Source: Candidatus Poribacteria bacterium | Lineage (GTDB): Bacteria > Poribacteria > WGA-4E > GCA-2687025 | Direction: 5' to 3' | Length of the DNA stretch: 64,000 nucleotides | Assembly (NCBI GenBank): GCA_018644665.1 | Contig: JABGQA010000106.1 | Coordinates: 92,407 to 156,406, forward strand | Part shown: in pieces, positions 1 to 8,284 of the stretch | Layout of the letters: the number at the start of each line of letters is the position of its first letter | Position numbering within the stretch: the first letter of the stretch is position 1 | Notes under the pieces: model-generated | Seen by the model: the letters and a program-made list of their open reading frames with translations, nothing else | The model's database searches: none | What the model was told of the DNA's origin: nothing | Made by a program: the position numbers and the translations under genes

Positions 1-52
1 ATCGCACGGGGCCCGTTGACCGGGCAAGGGTCGGCCAGTCCCGGGACGTGGT

Positions 53-99
53 CACGGAACGTTGGTGGGTCGGACTCGTCCGCCCACCAACGCTCCGTG
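53..99. repeat. Long imperfect inverted repeat (hairpin)
   Basis: Arms CACGGA-a-CGTTGGTGGG (53-69) and CCCACCAACG-c-TCCGTG (83-99) pair with one internal mismatch (59/93). An inner CGGAC/GTCCG pair (71-75/78-82) follows a single bulged base (70), so about 21 pairs form. No T-run follows, so a classical intrinsic terminator is unlikely. It may be an attenuator, a repeat-family hairpin or a remnant of a mobile element end. Confidence 0.75.
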
Positions 100-281
100 T
101 GGACGCGTGGACGCTTTCCGTTGCAGGGGAAGTAGCAACCACGGCGTGGCTACTGGCGGTGCGGTTCCTGCGCCACCTCACGCCTTCGGTCCCCATCGTC
201 TTCGCCGACCGACTGCTTGTGACAGCACGCCCCGGGGCGCAGAGAGTACACTGGTGGCATCGTTGACTCGCACGGTCGCAG

Positions 282-329
282 TGCGCGTTGGTCCGGTGAC
301 AGCCGCACTGGCCACCGGACCAACGCGCA
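282..329. repeat. Perfect 17-bp inverted repeat (hairpin)
   Basis: TGCGCGTTGGTCCGGTG (282-298) is the exact reverse complement of 313-329, with a 14-base loop. It shares a TTGGT core with the 53-99 hairpin, so both may belong to one small intergenic repeat family. There is no downstream T-run. Confidence 0.8.
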
Positions 330-387
330 GCGGCGCGGACGGAGCGATTCGCACGACCCACCGGGGGTTTGGGGTTTTGCCGCCCGA

Positions 388-416
388 TTGACTATCCGGC
401 GGACATCTGGTTTACT
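388..416 (+). promoter_or_regulatory. Candidate promoter of the K+ channel gene
   Basis: TTGACT (388-393), a 17-base spacer and TTTACT (411-416) lie 66 bases upstream of the preferred ATG at 482. This matches the TTGNNN-N17-TANNNT pattern seen at other sites in the window, though the -10 is imperfect. Confidence 0.45.
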
Positions 417-481
417 ACTACCTGTTCGTCCGGGGACGCGCTTTGGAGCCACGCGCGCCTCCCATCGCGGTAGGGGTATCG

Positions 482-1423
482 ATGGAAGAGAATCGACGTC
501 AGCGCGGCCTCTGGGGAGCCGTGGACTATTGGGTCCGCGAAGCGTTCGAGAACTCCAAGTCGCGGACGTACGGCATCGTCAGCAATCTCGTGATGGCCGT
601 GATCTTCTACTCGATCGCGACGATCATCCTCGAGTCCATCCCTGGATGGGAAGAAGACTACCGCGCGTTCTTCCGCATTTCCGAGATCATCGTCGTGGCC
701 ATCTTCCTCGTCGAGTACGTGGCCAACATCTACATTTCCCGGCCGCGGCGCAAGTACGTCCTCGGCTGGTGGGGGATGATCGACCTCCTCGCCATCGTGC
801 CGTCGCTCATCAACTTCATCGACCTGCGCCAGTTCAAGGTCGCTCGAATCCTGCGCGTGCTACGGTTCCTCCGTCTCATGCGGATCCTAAAGCTCGCCAA
901 GAAGGTCGCGGCCGATGTCGACGAGATCAAGGAGAAGAAATACGGCACACTTAAGATGGATCTCCAGATCTATCTCATTGCCATGTTCTCCGTTCTCATC
1001 ATATCGAGCACGCTTCTCTTCTACGCCGAGGGCTCCCTCCCTGGCACGAAGTTCACGGACATACCCCACGCCATGTGGTGGGCCATCGTGACGATGACGA
1101 CAGTCGGGTACGGCGACATGTTCCCGGTGAGCTTCTGGGGACGCCTCGTCGCTGCCATCACATCGTTGGCCGGGCTAGGCATGTTCGCCATGCTCATGAA
1201 CGTCATGGGCAAGGCGATGATCCAGGGCCTCTTTGGCGACCCCGACGAGGCGATGGAGGACGAGGACGACGATATCGAAGAGGGCACGACCCTGGGGCAT
1301 GCCCTGGGGCACGCGCCGTCGATCCCAGACCAGATCGAGCAGTTGGCGCGCCTCCACGAACGCGGGATAATCACCGGCCCGCAGTTCGAGGAGAAGCGGG
1401 ACGAACTCCTGGGCCGCATGTAG
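482..1423 (+). CDS. Voltage-gated-type potassium channel with C-terminal SHOCT-like segment
   Basis: A 313-residue inner-membrane ion channel. Helices S1-S3 lie at about 30-110. An S4-type voltage sensor at 122-137 has Arg/Lys every third residue (ARILRVLRFLRLMRILK). S5 is at about 162-181, the pore helix leads into the selectivity filter TVGYGD (207-212), and S6 is at about 220-243. An acidic linker (254-267) leads to a C-terminal piece (283-313, DQIEQLARLHERGIITGPQF) that resembles a SHOCT motif, a short helix-turn unit often found at protein ends. The ATG at 482 is preferred over the upstream ATG at 443 because AGGGGT precedes it and translation then starts just before S1. The gene is monocistronic. 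K+ selectivity is well supported; voltage gating is inferred from S4. Confidence 0.9.
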   Translation: MEENRRQRGLWGAVDYWVREAFENSKSRTYGIVSNLVMAVIFYSIATIILESIPGWEEDYRAFFRISEIIVVAIFLVEYVANIYISRPRRKYVLGWWGMIDLLAIVPSLINFIDLRQFKVARILRVLRFLRLMRILKLAKKVAADVDEIKEKKYGTLKMDLQIYLIAMFSVLIISSTLLFYAEGSLPGTKFTDIPHAMWWAIVTMTTVGYGDMFPVSFWGRLVAAITSLAGLGMFAMLMNVMGKAMIQGLFGDPDEAMEDEDDDIEEGTTLGHALGHAPSIPDQIEQLARLHERGIITGPQFEEKRDELLGRM

Positions 1424-1428
1424 AGCCA

Positions 1429-1442
1429 CCGGCGCGCGCCGG
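1429..1442. terminator. GC-rich palindrome after the channel gene
   Basis: CCGGCGCGCGCCGG, a perfect 14-base palindrome, starts 6 bases after the channel stop codon. It lacks a T-tract, so transcript termination or 3'-end protection is only a possibility. Confidence 0.25.
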
Positions 1443-1498
1443 CCCGTCCATCCCACTCCTGACCGGCGTTTCCGTCTACCCAGACGCGATCACTGACT

Positions 1499-1528
1499 TT
1501 GACCCTCGCTTCGTTGCGCGGCTACCAT
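1499..1528 (+). promoter_or_regulatory. Candidate promoter of rph-rdgB
   Basis: TTGACC (1499-1504), an 18-base spacer and TACCAT (1523-1528) lie 69 bases before the rph ATG. The same TACCAT -10 occurs before tRNA-Pro, which supports it. Confidence 0.5.
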
Positions 1529-1597
1529 GCCCTTGCTCGCGGCGCTGCCTTGACGCCGCATTGACCCGGCCAAGAACGCCCGGAAGGAACGACCACC

Positions 1598-2362
1598 ATG
1601 AGCCGTGTGGACGGACGCGCCGTTGACGAGTTGCGTCCTGTTGAGATTGTGCGTGGATACGCGAAGTTTGCCGCCGGCTCCGCGCTCATAAGCGCTGGCG
1701 ACACGCGCGTCCTGTGCACGGCGTCGATCGACGATCGCGCGCCCAGGTTCATGCGAGAGCAGGGGGCCCGAGGTCGCGGTTGGGTCACGGCCGAATACTC
1801 CATGCTGCCCGGCGCGACGCCACAGCGGACGCAGCGGGACTCCGGCCGCGGCGGCGTCGGTGGGCGCACGCAGGAGATACAGCGACTGATCGGCCGCTCT
1901 TTGCGCGCTGTCACGGACCTCGACGCTCTCGGCGAGCGCACGATCTGGCTCGATTGCGACGTGCTTCAAGCGGATGGCGGCACAAGGTGCGCGGCCATCA
2001 CGGGCGCATTCGTCGCTCTGATGTGCGCGTGCGAGAGCTTGCGCGAGGCCGGGGCGCTCAAGGGCGCCTTCCCCGTGAAAGAGTTCGTCGCGGCAGTTAG
2101 TGTGGGGGTAGTCGGCGGCCAGGCCGTCTTGGACCTCCCGTACGTCGAGGACTCCAAGGCGGACGTGGACATGAATGTCGTCATGAACGGCGCCGGCGAG
2201 TACATCGAGGTGCAAGGCACTGGCGAAGGCGTGACCTTCTCCCGCGAGCAGATGGACGCGCTGCTGGACCTGGCCGGCGTGGGCATTCAGCGGCTCGTAG
2301 CCCTCCAGAAAGCCCTGCTACTAGAGGACCGTGATGCGGTGCGTTCTAGCGACATCCAATAG
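1598..2362 (+). CDS. rph: Ribonuclease PH
   Basis: A phosphorolytic 3'-5' exoribonuclease that trims tRNA 3' ends and releases nucleoside diphosphates. The 254-residue protein is full length and collinear with the family. It has the N-terminal RxDGR-like start, the RNase PH hallmark [20 protein letters not shown] (about 65-84), the [17 protein letters not shown] helix, and a C-terminal ETGE-like stretch ([15 protein letters not shown]). An ATG with upstream AAGGAA defines the start. Its 3' end overlaps rdgB, so the two are surely co-transcribed. The rph-rdgB pairing is common in bacteria and links RNA turnover to nucleotide-pool cleansing. Confidence 0.97.
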   Translation: MSRVDGRAVDELRPVEIVRGYAKFAAGSALISAGDTRVLCTASIDDRAPRFMREQGARGRGWVTAEYSMLPGATPQRTQRDSGRGGVGGRTQEIQRLIGRSLRAVTDLDALGERTIWLDCDVLQADGGTRCAAITGAFVALMCACESLREAGALKGAFPVKEFVAAVSVGVVGGQAVLDLPYVEDSKADVDMNVVMNGAGEYIEVQGTGEGVTFSREQMDALLDLAGVGIQRLVALQKALLLEDRDAVRSSDIQ

Positions 2363-2945
2363 CCACAAGCGCGACGAGATCGCGGCCATCTTCGAGGAGA
2401 TGCAGGTGCGTGGCGTGTCGTTCGAGAGCCTAGCCTGTTATCCCGACATCACGCCCGCGATCGAGGACGGCGCGACCTTCGCAGAGAACGCCCGTATCAA
2501 GGCGCTGCACGTCAGTCGCGCCACGGGTGGATGGGCGTTGACCGACGACTCCGGGTTGGCCGTCGACGCCCTGGATGGGAGGCCTGGCGTCCACTCGGCC
2601 CGCTACGGGGGCGAAGGGACCACCGACGCCCACAAGATCGAACTCCTCCTGGAGGAACTCGCCGACGTCCCCATGCGCGACCGCACGGCGCGCTTCGTAT
2701 GCCACATGGTCCTCGCTCACGGTGAGTCTGTGCAGGCGGAAGCGGAGGGCGTATGCGACGGTGTGATCGCTGCGGAACCGGCGGGGAGCCAGGGGTTCGG
2801 CTACGACCCGATCGTGTACATACCCGAACTCGGCGCCACCGTCGGGCAACTTTCGGCTGACGGCAAGAACGCGATCAGCCACCGGGCGCGAGCGGCCCGG
2901 GGCCTCGCTCCTGCGCTCCGCCGCTTCATAGATGGCGACGCTTGA
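2334..2945 (+). CDS. rdgB: XTP/dITP diphosphatase (RdgB/HAM1 family)
   Basis: Hydrolyses non-canonical purine triphosphates (ITP, XTP, dITP) to monophosphates plus pyrophosphate, keeping deaminated purines out of nucleic acids. It has the N-terminal nucleotide-binding [11 protein letters not shown], then [24 protein letters not shown] and the C-terminal [12 protein letters not shown] and ISHRARA motifs; every family landmark is present in 203 residues. A GTG at 2331 is also possible, but AGAGGA at 2323-2328 sits better for the ATG at 2334. The gene overlaps rph by 29 bases. Its stop codon lies inside the -35 element of the following tRNA gene. Confidence 0.96.
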   Translation: MRCVLATSNSHKRDEIAAIFEEMQVRGVSFESLACYPDITPAIEDGATFAENARIKALHVSRATGGWALTDDSGLAVDALDGRPGVHSARYGGEGTTDAHKIELLLEELADVPMRDRTARFVCHMVLAHGESVQAEAEGVCDGVIAAEPAGSQGFGYDPIVYIPELGATVGQLSADGKNAISHRARAARGLAPALRRFIDGDA

Positions 2946-2970
2946 AAACCCGTCGCCGCTTGACTACCAT
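2942..2970 (+). promoter_or_regulatory. Promoter of tRNA-Pro
   Basis: TTGAAA (2942-2947), exactly 17 bases, then TACCAT (2965-2970). The mature tRNA begins at 2980, ten bases further on. The -35 box overlaps the rdgB stop codon (2943-2945). Confidence 0.6.
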
Positions 2971-2979
2971 CCTCTGCGT

Positions 2980-3056
<77 letters not shown>

Positions 3057-3252
3057 CCCGCCACCATCTTGCCCACACCGGTCGCATGGCGTCGTAGGAC
3101 AGAGAGATCGCGGTCGAATTGCGCCCACGAAACGGGGCCCAGTTCCCGGCGGCCTCATCCACATGTACGCTACGCCGCCGCTCGATGCCTCGCGCAGCAA
3201 GCGCGCGGGAAGCATGGCGGCACGGGCACGAACAGACCTGGCGTCTAGTCGC

Positions 3253-4332
3253 TTAGCCCACCAACGGCATCGTCCGCTGTTCAGCCGCGCTGCGAGCCGC
3301 CGTGTCGACGATCTGCTGCCCTATGCGACACGTCTCTGGTGACAGAGGCCCGTCGAGTTTCCTGCCGGTCTCCAGGCAGTGGATCACGTACTGCACAGGA
3401 TCCTGGTTCGGCGGCGCCAGAACGTCGACGGGGAGTTCGCGACCCTCGGGATGCTCGTCCGTCTGCACGCGGATCGTCTGCTCGTAGTCGTAGCTCGTGA
3501 TCGTGCCTTCCGTTCCCTTGATGACGAAGCCGCACTTCGGCTGTGGCTGCAGCGTCCACGGGTCGGTGAACGTCCCCCAACGGGTCTCGTACTTCGACAG
3601 GCCGACATCGTACTTCGCGATGGTGATGCTGTGCTCGTCGACTTCGAGGCCGGTCGGGTCGTCCGTTACGGCCGTGACTTCCGTCGGCGCCTTGCCGCCG
3701 TGATACCAGGTCCCGAGCGTCACCCCGTACCCAAGGTAGTCCAGCAACGAGCCGCCGCCGGCGTCCTTCTGGTAGAACCAGCTCTCGTTCTTTGCGTCGC
3801 GGAATGCGTCGTCGGTCTCGACCTTGTCGGCCATGTGGAAGAGCGGGCCGCGGTTGCCGTCGTAGTAGTGGACCTCGACGACGTCGCCGATGGCGCCTTC
3901 GTCCACGAGGCGCTTGCTCGTGACGTGCGGCGGATACCAACGGAGCGGCCAGTTGATCGCCAAGGTCTTACCTGAGGCTTGCATCGCGGCGATCATGCGA
4001 TCCGCCTCCGCCAGCGACCCGGCGAACGGCTTCTCCATGATGACGTGGACGCCGTAGGGCGCGATCTTCTCCGTCCACTCGCCGTGATGCGCCGTCGCGG
4101 GGCAGAGCAGCACGATGTCTGGCTTCGCCTTCTCCATGCACTCGCGGTAGTCGGTGAAGACGCGATCCTCGGGGATGCCAAACGTCTCGATCGACGACTG
4201 CATGCGCGCGGGGTCTTCGTCCGAGACGCCGACGATGTCGACGCGCGGGTGCTCGTGCGCCATGCCCAGGTTGTCGCCCATGTGCATGTGGTCGAAATTG
4301 ATGCCCGCGATGCGCCACGTTCTGTCTGCCAT
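3253..4332 (-). CDS. Gfo/Idh/MocA family NAD(P)-dependent oxidoreductase
   Basis: A 359-residue cytosolic dehydrogenase of the glucose-fructose oxidoreductase/inositol dehydrogenase superfamily, which oxidises sugar or cyclitol hydroxyls. The N-terminal Rossmann half contains [13 protein letters not shown] and the family signature [12 protein letters not shown] (100-111), where the Lys is usually catalytic. The C-terminal half is the beta-sheet dimerisation domain. The nucleotide loop is unusual: [13 protein letters not shown] replaces the normal GxGxxG, so cofactor binding may differ. It is the last gene of the five-gene minus-strand run from 8137. The substrate cannot be read from the sequence. 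Confidence 0.88.
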   Translation of the reverse strand: MADRTWRIAGINFDHMHMGDNLGMAHEHPRVDIVGVSDEDPARMQSSIETFGIPEDRVFTDYRECMEKAKPDIVLLCPATAHHGEWTEKIAPYGVHVIMEKPFAGSLAEADRMIAAMQASGKTLAINWPLRWYPPHVTSKRLVDEGAIGDVVEVHYYDGNRGPLFHMADKVETDDAFRDAKNESWFYQKDAGGGSLLDYLGYGVTLGTWYHGGKAPTEVTAVTDDPTGLEVDEHSITIAKYDVGLSKYETRWGTFTDPWTLQPQPKCGFVIKGTEGTITSYDYEQTIRVQTDEHPEGRELPVDVLAPPNQDPVQYVIHCLETGRKLDGPLSPETCRIGQQIVDTAARSAAEQRTMPLVG

Positions 4333-4349
4333 GCCTTGCGCGCCCTTCC

Positions 4350-5174
4350 TCAGAAGCGGATGCGTAGGTGCGTCCTGCGGATCAGGTCCGCGAATTCGTA
4401 GATCGTCTCACGCCGCAAGCGATCGCCTTCCTCGCGGAGATCATACACCTTCTCATGGACGCGCGAAGCGGTCCATATGCCCGTTCGTTCGTGGCGGACA
4501 AGGTCGATGTCGGTTTCCGTCCTCGCGGTTCCGGCTGCATTGTGTTCGACCATTCGCTGAGGGCGATAGCCACGGCTGAAGTTGAGTGTGATTTCACGTC
4601 GGCTAGCTCCCGGCAGGGCAGCGCCGTGCGCGTCGCTCCGCTGCGTGACGATGTGCAACAGTACGCCTGCAGGCGTGGGTTCCTCATCCGCTGACAGGAC
4701 GTTTGCGCGGGATTTAGTCAGGCTGTGCACCAGCGAGCCGCCCGGGCCTACGCGGCGAGCCCAGTAGAAGGGATCATGCGGTGGACACTGATAGTGACTC
4801 GCCCCGGTGCTGCTGCTTCCCCTTCCATAGCCCGGCGGCTCCGGCCAGGCATGATCCAGCCGTTCAGTGTGTTGGGATGCACCGGTTTCGTGGTTCGCCT
4901 TCAGGTGGCCGCTCCGCTCTTCCACGCGCGCTTCGCCATCGTCTGGCCGGAGACCAAACCCGTAATCGAGCTTGTGCTGTGTGTAGTTGACGGTGTACTG
5001 CTGCATCCAGTGGATCTCGTCCTGCCGGCGCACCTCCTCCAGGAAGGCGTCGGCAAGGTGTCCGTCGGCATCCAGGACGGCCGGCTCTGACGGCGCCGCG
5101 TGAGCCGTCGCTACGAACGTGGCGGTCAGTATGAACGCGATGCCGTGGCGTAGAGCCGGGAGCATGGCCGGCAT
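4350..5174 (-). CDS. Secreted protein of unknown function
   Basis: A 274-residue protein. The ATG at 5174 is preceded by GGGAGG and begins a clear Sec signal peptide (MPAMLPALRHGIAFILTATF..., cleavage near AHA-AP). The open frame extends to 5321, but that extension is basic and has no ribosome site. The mature part is hydrophilic and rich in His, Glu and Arg, with several HY/WxxR patches and a CP pair. I recognise no domain. It is codirectional with the flanking catabolic genes, 17 bases from the Gfo/Idh/MocA start, and is probably exported to the envelope. Confidence 0.75.
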   Translation of the reverse strand: MPAMLPALRHGIAFILTATFVATAHAAPSEPAVLDADGHLADAFLEEVRRQDEIHWMQQYTVNYTQHKLDYGFGLRPDDGEARVEERSGHLKANHETGASQHTERLDHAWPEPPGYGRGSSSTGASHYQCPPHDPFYWARRVGPGGSLVHSLTKSRANVLSADEEPTPAGVLLHIVTQRSDAHGAALPGASRREITLNFSRGYRPQRMVEHNAAGTARTETDIDLVRHERTGIWTASRVHEKVYDLREEGDRLRRETIYEFADLIRRTHLRIRF

Positions 5175-5248
5175 GGGCGGTGCCTCCCTTCGGTGATAGG
5201 GCGCGAGTTGGCGCCGAGTCACGCCGAAGGCATAGCCTCGGCTCTCGC

Positions 5249-6157
5249 CTAGCCGCGACTTGGGACGGCGCTCAGGACGGCGTCCCACGCCAGCTCCGAC
5301 GCGATCACTGCGGTCTCCCACACGGCGGGCGGTTCGTGATCGACTTCGTTCGTCGTGACGGCGAACAGGACGTCCCCGTCGCTCTCCGTGTGGAATGGCT
5401 GGATGGCGCGCGCCATCGAGCTGTGCACCGTGCGGGCCAACTGCGTCAGGCTGCCGTGGCTCATCTTCCGGTTCGTTGCGACGAGGGTAAGCGTGGTGTT
5501 GCCGTCGCGCGGAGGAGCCGCCGCTTCATGCTTGGCGATGCGTTCGTCGATCTCGTCGATGACAGGCCGCCGGCTGCCCGTGAGGACGCTCCCGTCGCGG
5601 TCGACGACGCTGCCCAACGCGTTGACGACCGTGAACACGGCTACCTTCACCCCGGCGGCATCACGATACGCGGCGCCCTGTCCTACCCCGGCGGAGCGTC
5701 CGGCCCCGCGCTTGCCCAGGGGGAATCTCCCCGGGTGCGCGGCATGGTACGCCGCGCGCCCGAGCGCTGCGTCTGGGTAGATGGCGTTGTCCCGGCCGTG
5801 CCAGTCCCAGATGATGGCTCCCGCCACGAATGGGATCGTCCCCCAGCCTATCTCGTAGTCCGCATCCGCGAGGCGGCCGGTTCCTACGCCGAAGGCAGCC
5901 TCGAGTCCGAACACCGACCCCCCTGCGAAGCACACCCCGTGAAGCCAGTCGTACTCCGCGCCGGTTACCCCTACGGCGCCTCCCCGGATGTCGGTCGCGG
6001 CGCTGGCGCCATCCGGGAACTTGAGGACCGTGCAGCCCGTCGGCCCCTCGTCGTACTCAGCGAGACCGACCTCAACGCCCGGCAGGTCGAACTCCAGCGC
6101 GGGGCCGTCGAACCATGTAGTCGCTTCCAGTTCGATCGTGTCGTTGGATCGGCGCAC
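5249..6157 (-). CDS. P1 family peptidase (DmpA/BapA-like Ntn hydrolase)
   Basis: A 302-residue self-processing N-terminal-nucleophile aminopeptidase; family members remove N-terminal residues, some acting on beta- or D-amino acid peptides. It has the typical ATDIRGGAVGVTGAEYD, FAGGSVFGLEAAFGV and VVNALGSVVD segments, and then GNTTLTLVATN. There Thr221 after Asn220 is the predicted autocleavage site and nucleophile, where many relatives use Ser or Thr. The GTG at 6157 follows GAAGGG and lies 14 bases after the stop of the upstream MBL gene, so I prefer it to the longer frame to 6289. No signal peptide is evident. Confidence 0.88.
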   Translation of the reverse strand: MRRSNDTIELEATTWFDGPALEFDLPGVEVGLAEYDEGPTGCTVLKFPDGASAATDIRGGAVGVTGAEYDWLHGVCFAGGSVFGLEAAFGVGTGRLADADYEIGWGTIPFVAGAIIWDWHGRDNAIYPDAALGRAAYHAAHPGRFPLGKRGAGRSAGVGQGAAYRDAAGVKVAVFTVVNALGSVVDRDGSVLTGSRRPVIDEIDERIAKHEAAAPPRDGNTTLTLVATNRKMSHGSLTQLARTVHSSMARAIQPFHTESDGDVLFAVTTNEVDHEPPAVWETAVIASELAWDAVLSAVPSRG

Positions 6158-6171
6158 ACACAGTCCCTTCG

Positions 6172-7008
6172 TCAGATTGTCAGCCGCTCGCCGGACTCCA
6201 GGGCGCGGTACCCCTGCCCGGCAGCTTGTGCGCACTCGACGAACTCGTCCGGCGGTACGGTGTTGAACTCGAACATCTCGTAGTGGCACGGAACGACGAT
6301 TTCCGCGCCAATGTCACGCCCGAGCTTGACCGCCTGCGGCCCGGACAGGTTGCCCGCGACACCACGCTTCGGGTCCCGGCCGTTGATGGGCAGGATCGCG
6401 ATATCGATCTCCCATGCGCGCAGACGCTCTGCCATGCCGTCGTATCGGAGCGTGTCGCCGCTGTGGTAGATCGTCTGCGGCCCTGCCTCGATCACGTAGC
6501 CGAGGTACGGATGGCGACCTCGCCCGTCGACGTCAAGCTGCTCGTGGGCGGCCGGCACGGCGTTGCACGTGAACCCCGCCGCTTCCACGCGCGCGCCTGC
6601 GTCAATCGCCGTCAGGCGCTCCGGCGAGACGCCGAACCGATCCGCGGCGAACTCGCGGTTCGCCTCCGGCACGACGACGGTCAGGTCCGGGTTCGCGCGC
6701 ATCAGCGGGATCACAGTCTCGCCGTCAAGGTGGTCCGTGTGGTTGTGGCTGGACGTCACGACATCGATGAAGTCGAGCTGCTCCGGGGCGATCACGCGCG
6801 CCGTCATGCGGACGTGTGGCTTGTCGGTGTCCGCGTACTTGCGCGTGAGCGAGTCGGACAAGTAGGGGTCTATCAGCACGTGGCGACCCCGCCAGAGAAC
6901 GAGATAGCCGCTCTGTCCTAGCCACCAGAGATGGAGCCTCGAGCCGTCGGCCCCGGCGGCCTGCACGTCGGCGAGGAACGCATCGTCCTTGAGCTTGGGT
7001 TGTATCAC
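6172..7008 (-). CDS. MBL-fold metallo-hydrolase (UlaG/UPF0173-like)
   Basis: A 278-residue metallo-beta-lactamase-fold hydrolase. The metal motif SSHNHTDHLDGE fits HxHxDH. Further ligands are likely in AAHE, YHSGDT and VPCHYE. WLGQSGYLV near the start is typical of the UlaG-like group that includes L-ascorbate-6-phosphate lactonase. The GTG start at 7008 has GAGGAAC eight bases upstream; the longer frame to 7056 has none. Its place between a 2-hydroxyacid dehydrogenase and a P1 peptidase suggests lactone or ester opening in a catabolic route, but the substrate is unknown. Confidence 0.88.
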   Translation of the reverse strand: MIQPKLKDDAFLADVQAAGADGSRLHLWWLGQSGYLVLWRGRHVLIDPYLSDSLTRKYADTDKPHVRMTARVIAPEQLDFIDVVTSSHNHTDHLDGETVIPLMRANPDLTVVVPEANREFAADRFGVSPERLTAIDAGARVEAAGFTCNAVPAAHEQLDVDGRGRHPYLGYVIEAGPQTIYHSGDTLRYDGMAERLRAWEIDIAILPINGRDPKRGVAGNLSGPQAVKLGRDIGAEIVVPCHYEMFEFNTVPPDEFVECAQAAGQGYRALESGERLTI

Positions 7009-7126
7009 TTGGCGTTCCTCAATGCGATTCGGGGGCGGCGACGATTCTACTCGCACTCCGCTCGCGGCACATAGTCATGACATTCCCATTGTGCGCGATG
7101 CCGCGGCAGCAGCGGCGCCGGCCAGC

Positions 7127-8137
7127 CTACGCCATATGCCCGACCGTTTCCGCCCGGACCGTCTGCATGTGCATCGGCGGAAGTCCGGCGGCAAGCGCCT
7201 CGATGTCGTCCGCGGTGATCCGCCCGATGTTCCGCAACGCGTCGCTGATGGAACCGGCGCGATGCGCGGAAAGGATCACGCCCGGCGCTTTGCGGATGGG
7301 ATGGTCGGCGTGCGGCGGCTCCTCGGGGAACACGTCGACAGCAGCACGGAACCGCCCTTCGTGGAGGAACTCCGTCAGGGCGTCGAAGTCCACCACGTGC
7401 GACCGACTGATGAGCACGAACGTCGAGTCGATCGACAGCAACTCCAAGGCCGCGCGGTCGATCATGCCGCGATTCTCAGGCGTTGGGATCGCCAGGACGA
7501 AGATCACCCGCGACTCGGCCATCAGCGTGTCGAGATCCACCGGCGTGACGCTCAGACCGCGCAGGTAGGCGGCGGGCAACCAGGGATCGTACACCGATAT
7601 GGGACACCGGAACGGCGCAAGCAGCGGGCGCAGGTTGCGGGCGAGACCCCCGTATCCGACGAACCCCACCGGCTTGTCGAACAGAAGGCTGCCGGGCGCG
7701 CCACCGTCGTGCAGGAACTGCTCGCGACCTTGCGTGAAGTCGACGTGGCAGTCGACGACGTGCCGCGTGCTCGCTAACGCGAGGGCCAGGGCGAGTTCCG
7801 CGACTGCCGGCCCGAACGCGGGAGCGCAACTCAAGACCTTGATGCCGGTCGCGAAGCAGTGATCGTAGTCCAGCGACTTAGGGTTGGGCGGGCCGCCGCT
7901 GACCTCCAGCACTGCTTCCAGCTTGGGGAATCGCTTCACGTCGCCGTAACGCCACCACCCCGTGACTATCGCGGACACGTCCTCGCGAACGCCGTCCCAT
8001 TCGGCCTCGGGCATCGGCTCGTCCCGTCCCCAGACGATGTCGGCAGCGTCGCGCACACGCTGCAGGTCCTCGGGCGCGAAAATGTGTTCCAGCTTCCGTC
8101 CGTGCGTGTCGAGGATGATTCGCTTCCGGTCGCCCAT
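7127..8137 (-). CDS. D-2-hydroxyacid dehydrogenase family protein
   Basis: A 336-residue NAD-dependent D-isomer-specific 2-hydroxyacid dehydrogenase. The NAD-binding loop is VGFVGYGGLARNL (GYGGLA at 161-166). Catalytic Arg, Glu and His are expected in LISRSHVVD, DVFPEEPPHADHPI and VILSAHRAGS. The ATG at 8137 follows GGAG; the frame extends to 8206 without support. It is the first gene of the minus-strand catabolic run (8137 to 3253) and is divergent from the epimerase at 8285. The substrate is unassigned; phosphoglycerate or glyoxylate-type acids are possible. Confidence 0.9.
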   Translation of the reverse strand: MGDRKRIILDTHGRKLEHIFAPEDLQRVRDAADIVWGRDEPMPEAEWDGVREDVSAIVTGWWRYGDVKRFPKLEAVLEVSGGPPNPKSLDYDHCFATGIKVLSCAPAFGPAVAELALALALASTRHVVDCHVDFTQGREQFLHDGGAPGSLLFDKPVGFVGYGGLARNLRPLLAPFRCPISVYDPWLPAAYLRGLSVTPVDLDTLMAESRVIFVLAIPTPENRGMIDRAALELLSIDSTFVLISRSHVVDFDALTEFLHEGRFRAAVDVFPEEPPHADHPIRKAPGVILSAHRAGSISDALRNIGRITADDIEALAAGLPPMHMQTVRAETVGHMA

Positions 8138-8177
8138 GATCGCGCTCCGCCGGTGGGTAGGTGTCGCGCCACGGGGC

Positions 8178-8206
8178 ATTCTCCCCACGCGGCATCCCGG
8201 TGGCAA
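8178..8206 (-). promoter_or_regulatory. Candidate promoter of the minus-strand catabolic operon
   Basis: Reading leftward: TTGCCA (8206-8201), 17 bases, then GAGAAT (8183-8178), about 40 bases before the dehydrogenase ATG. The -10 is weak at its first base. The opposite strand carries an isolated TACACT at 8232-8237 that could serve the divergent epimerase, but no good -35 accompanies it. Confidence 0.4.
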
Positions 8207-8284
8207 CCGGGTCGCTGCGCGCGTTCCGTGCTACACTGCCGCGCGCCGACACCGGCGCACGACCCCGACTACAAGGGAGAGCGC

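Larger units (their letters stand above)
1..481. other. Gene-free leader with hairpins and a promoter
   Basis: I see no credible gene in this stretch. The open frames here lack ribosome sites and domain-like composition and overlap each other on both strands. It holds two strong inverted repeats (53-99 and 282-329), a short GCCCG/CGGGC repeat at 11-25, a G-rich run near 362-377 and a candidate promoter at 388-416 that serves the channel gene. Confidence 0.6.

Noticed and set aside
48..452. Overlapping short frames in the leader on both strands
   Set aside because: They overlap the hairpins and each other, have no ribosome sites and no protein-like pattern.
5180..6283. A 367-codon plus-strand frame opposite the P1 peptidase
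   Set aside because: No recognisable motif and fully antisense to a conserved gene with good start signals.
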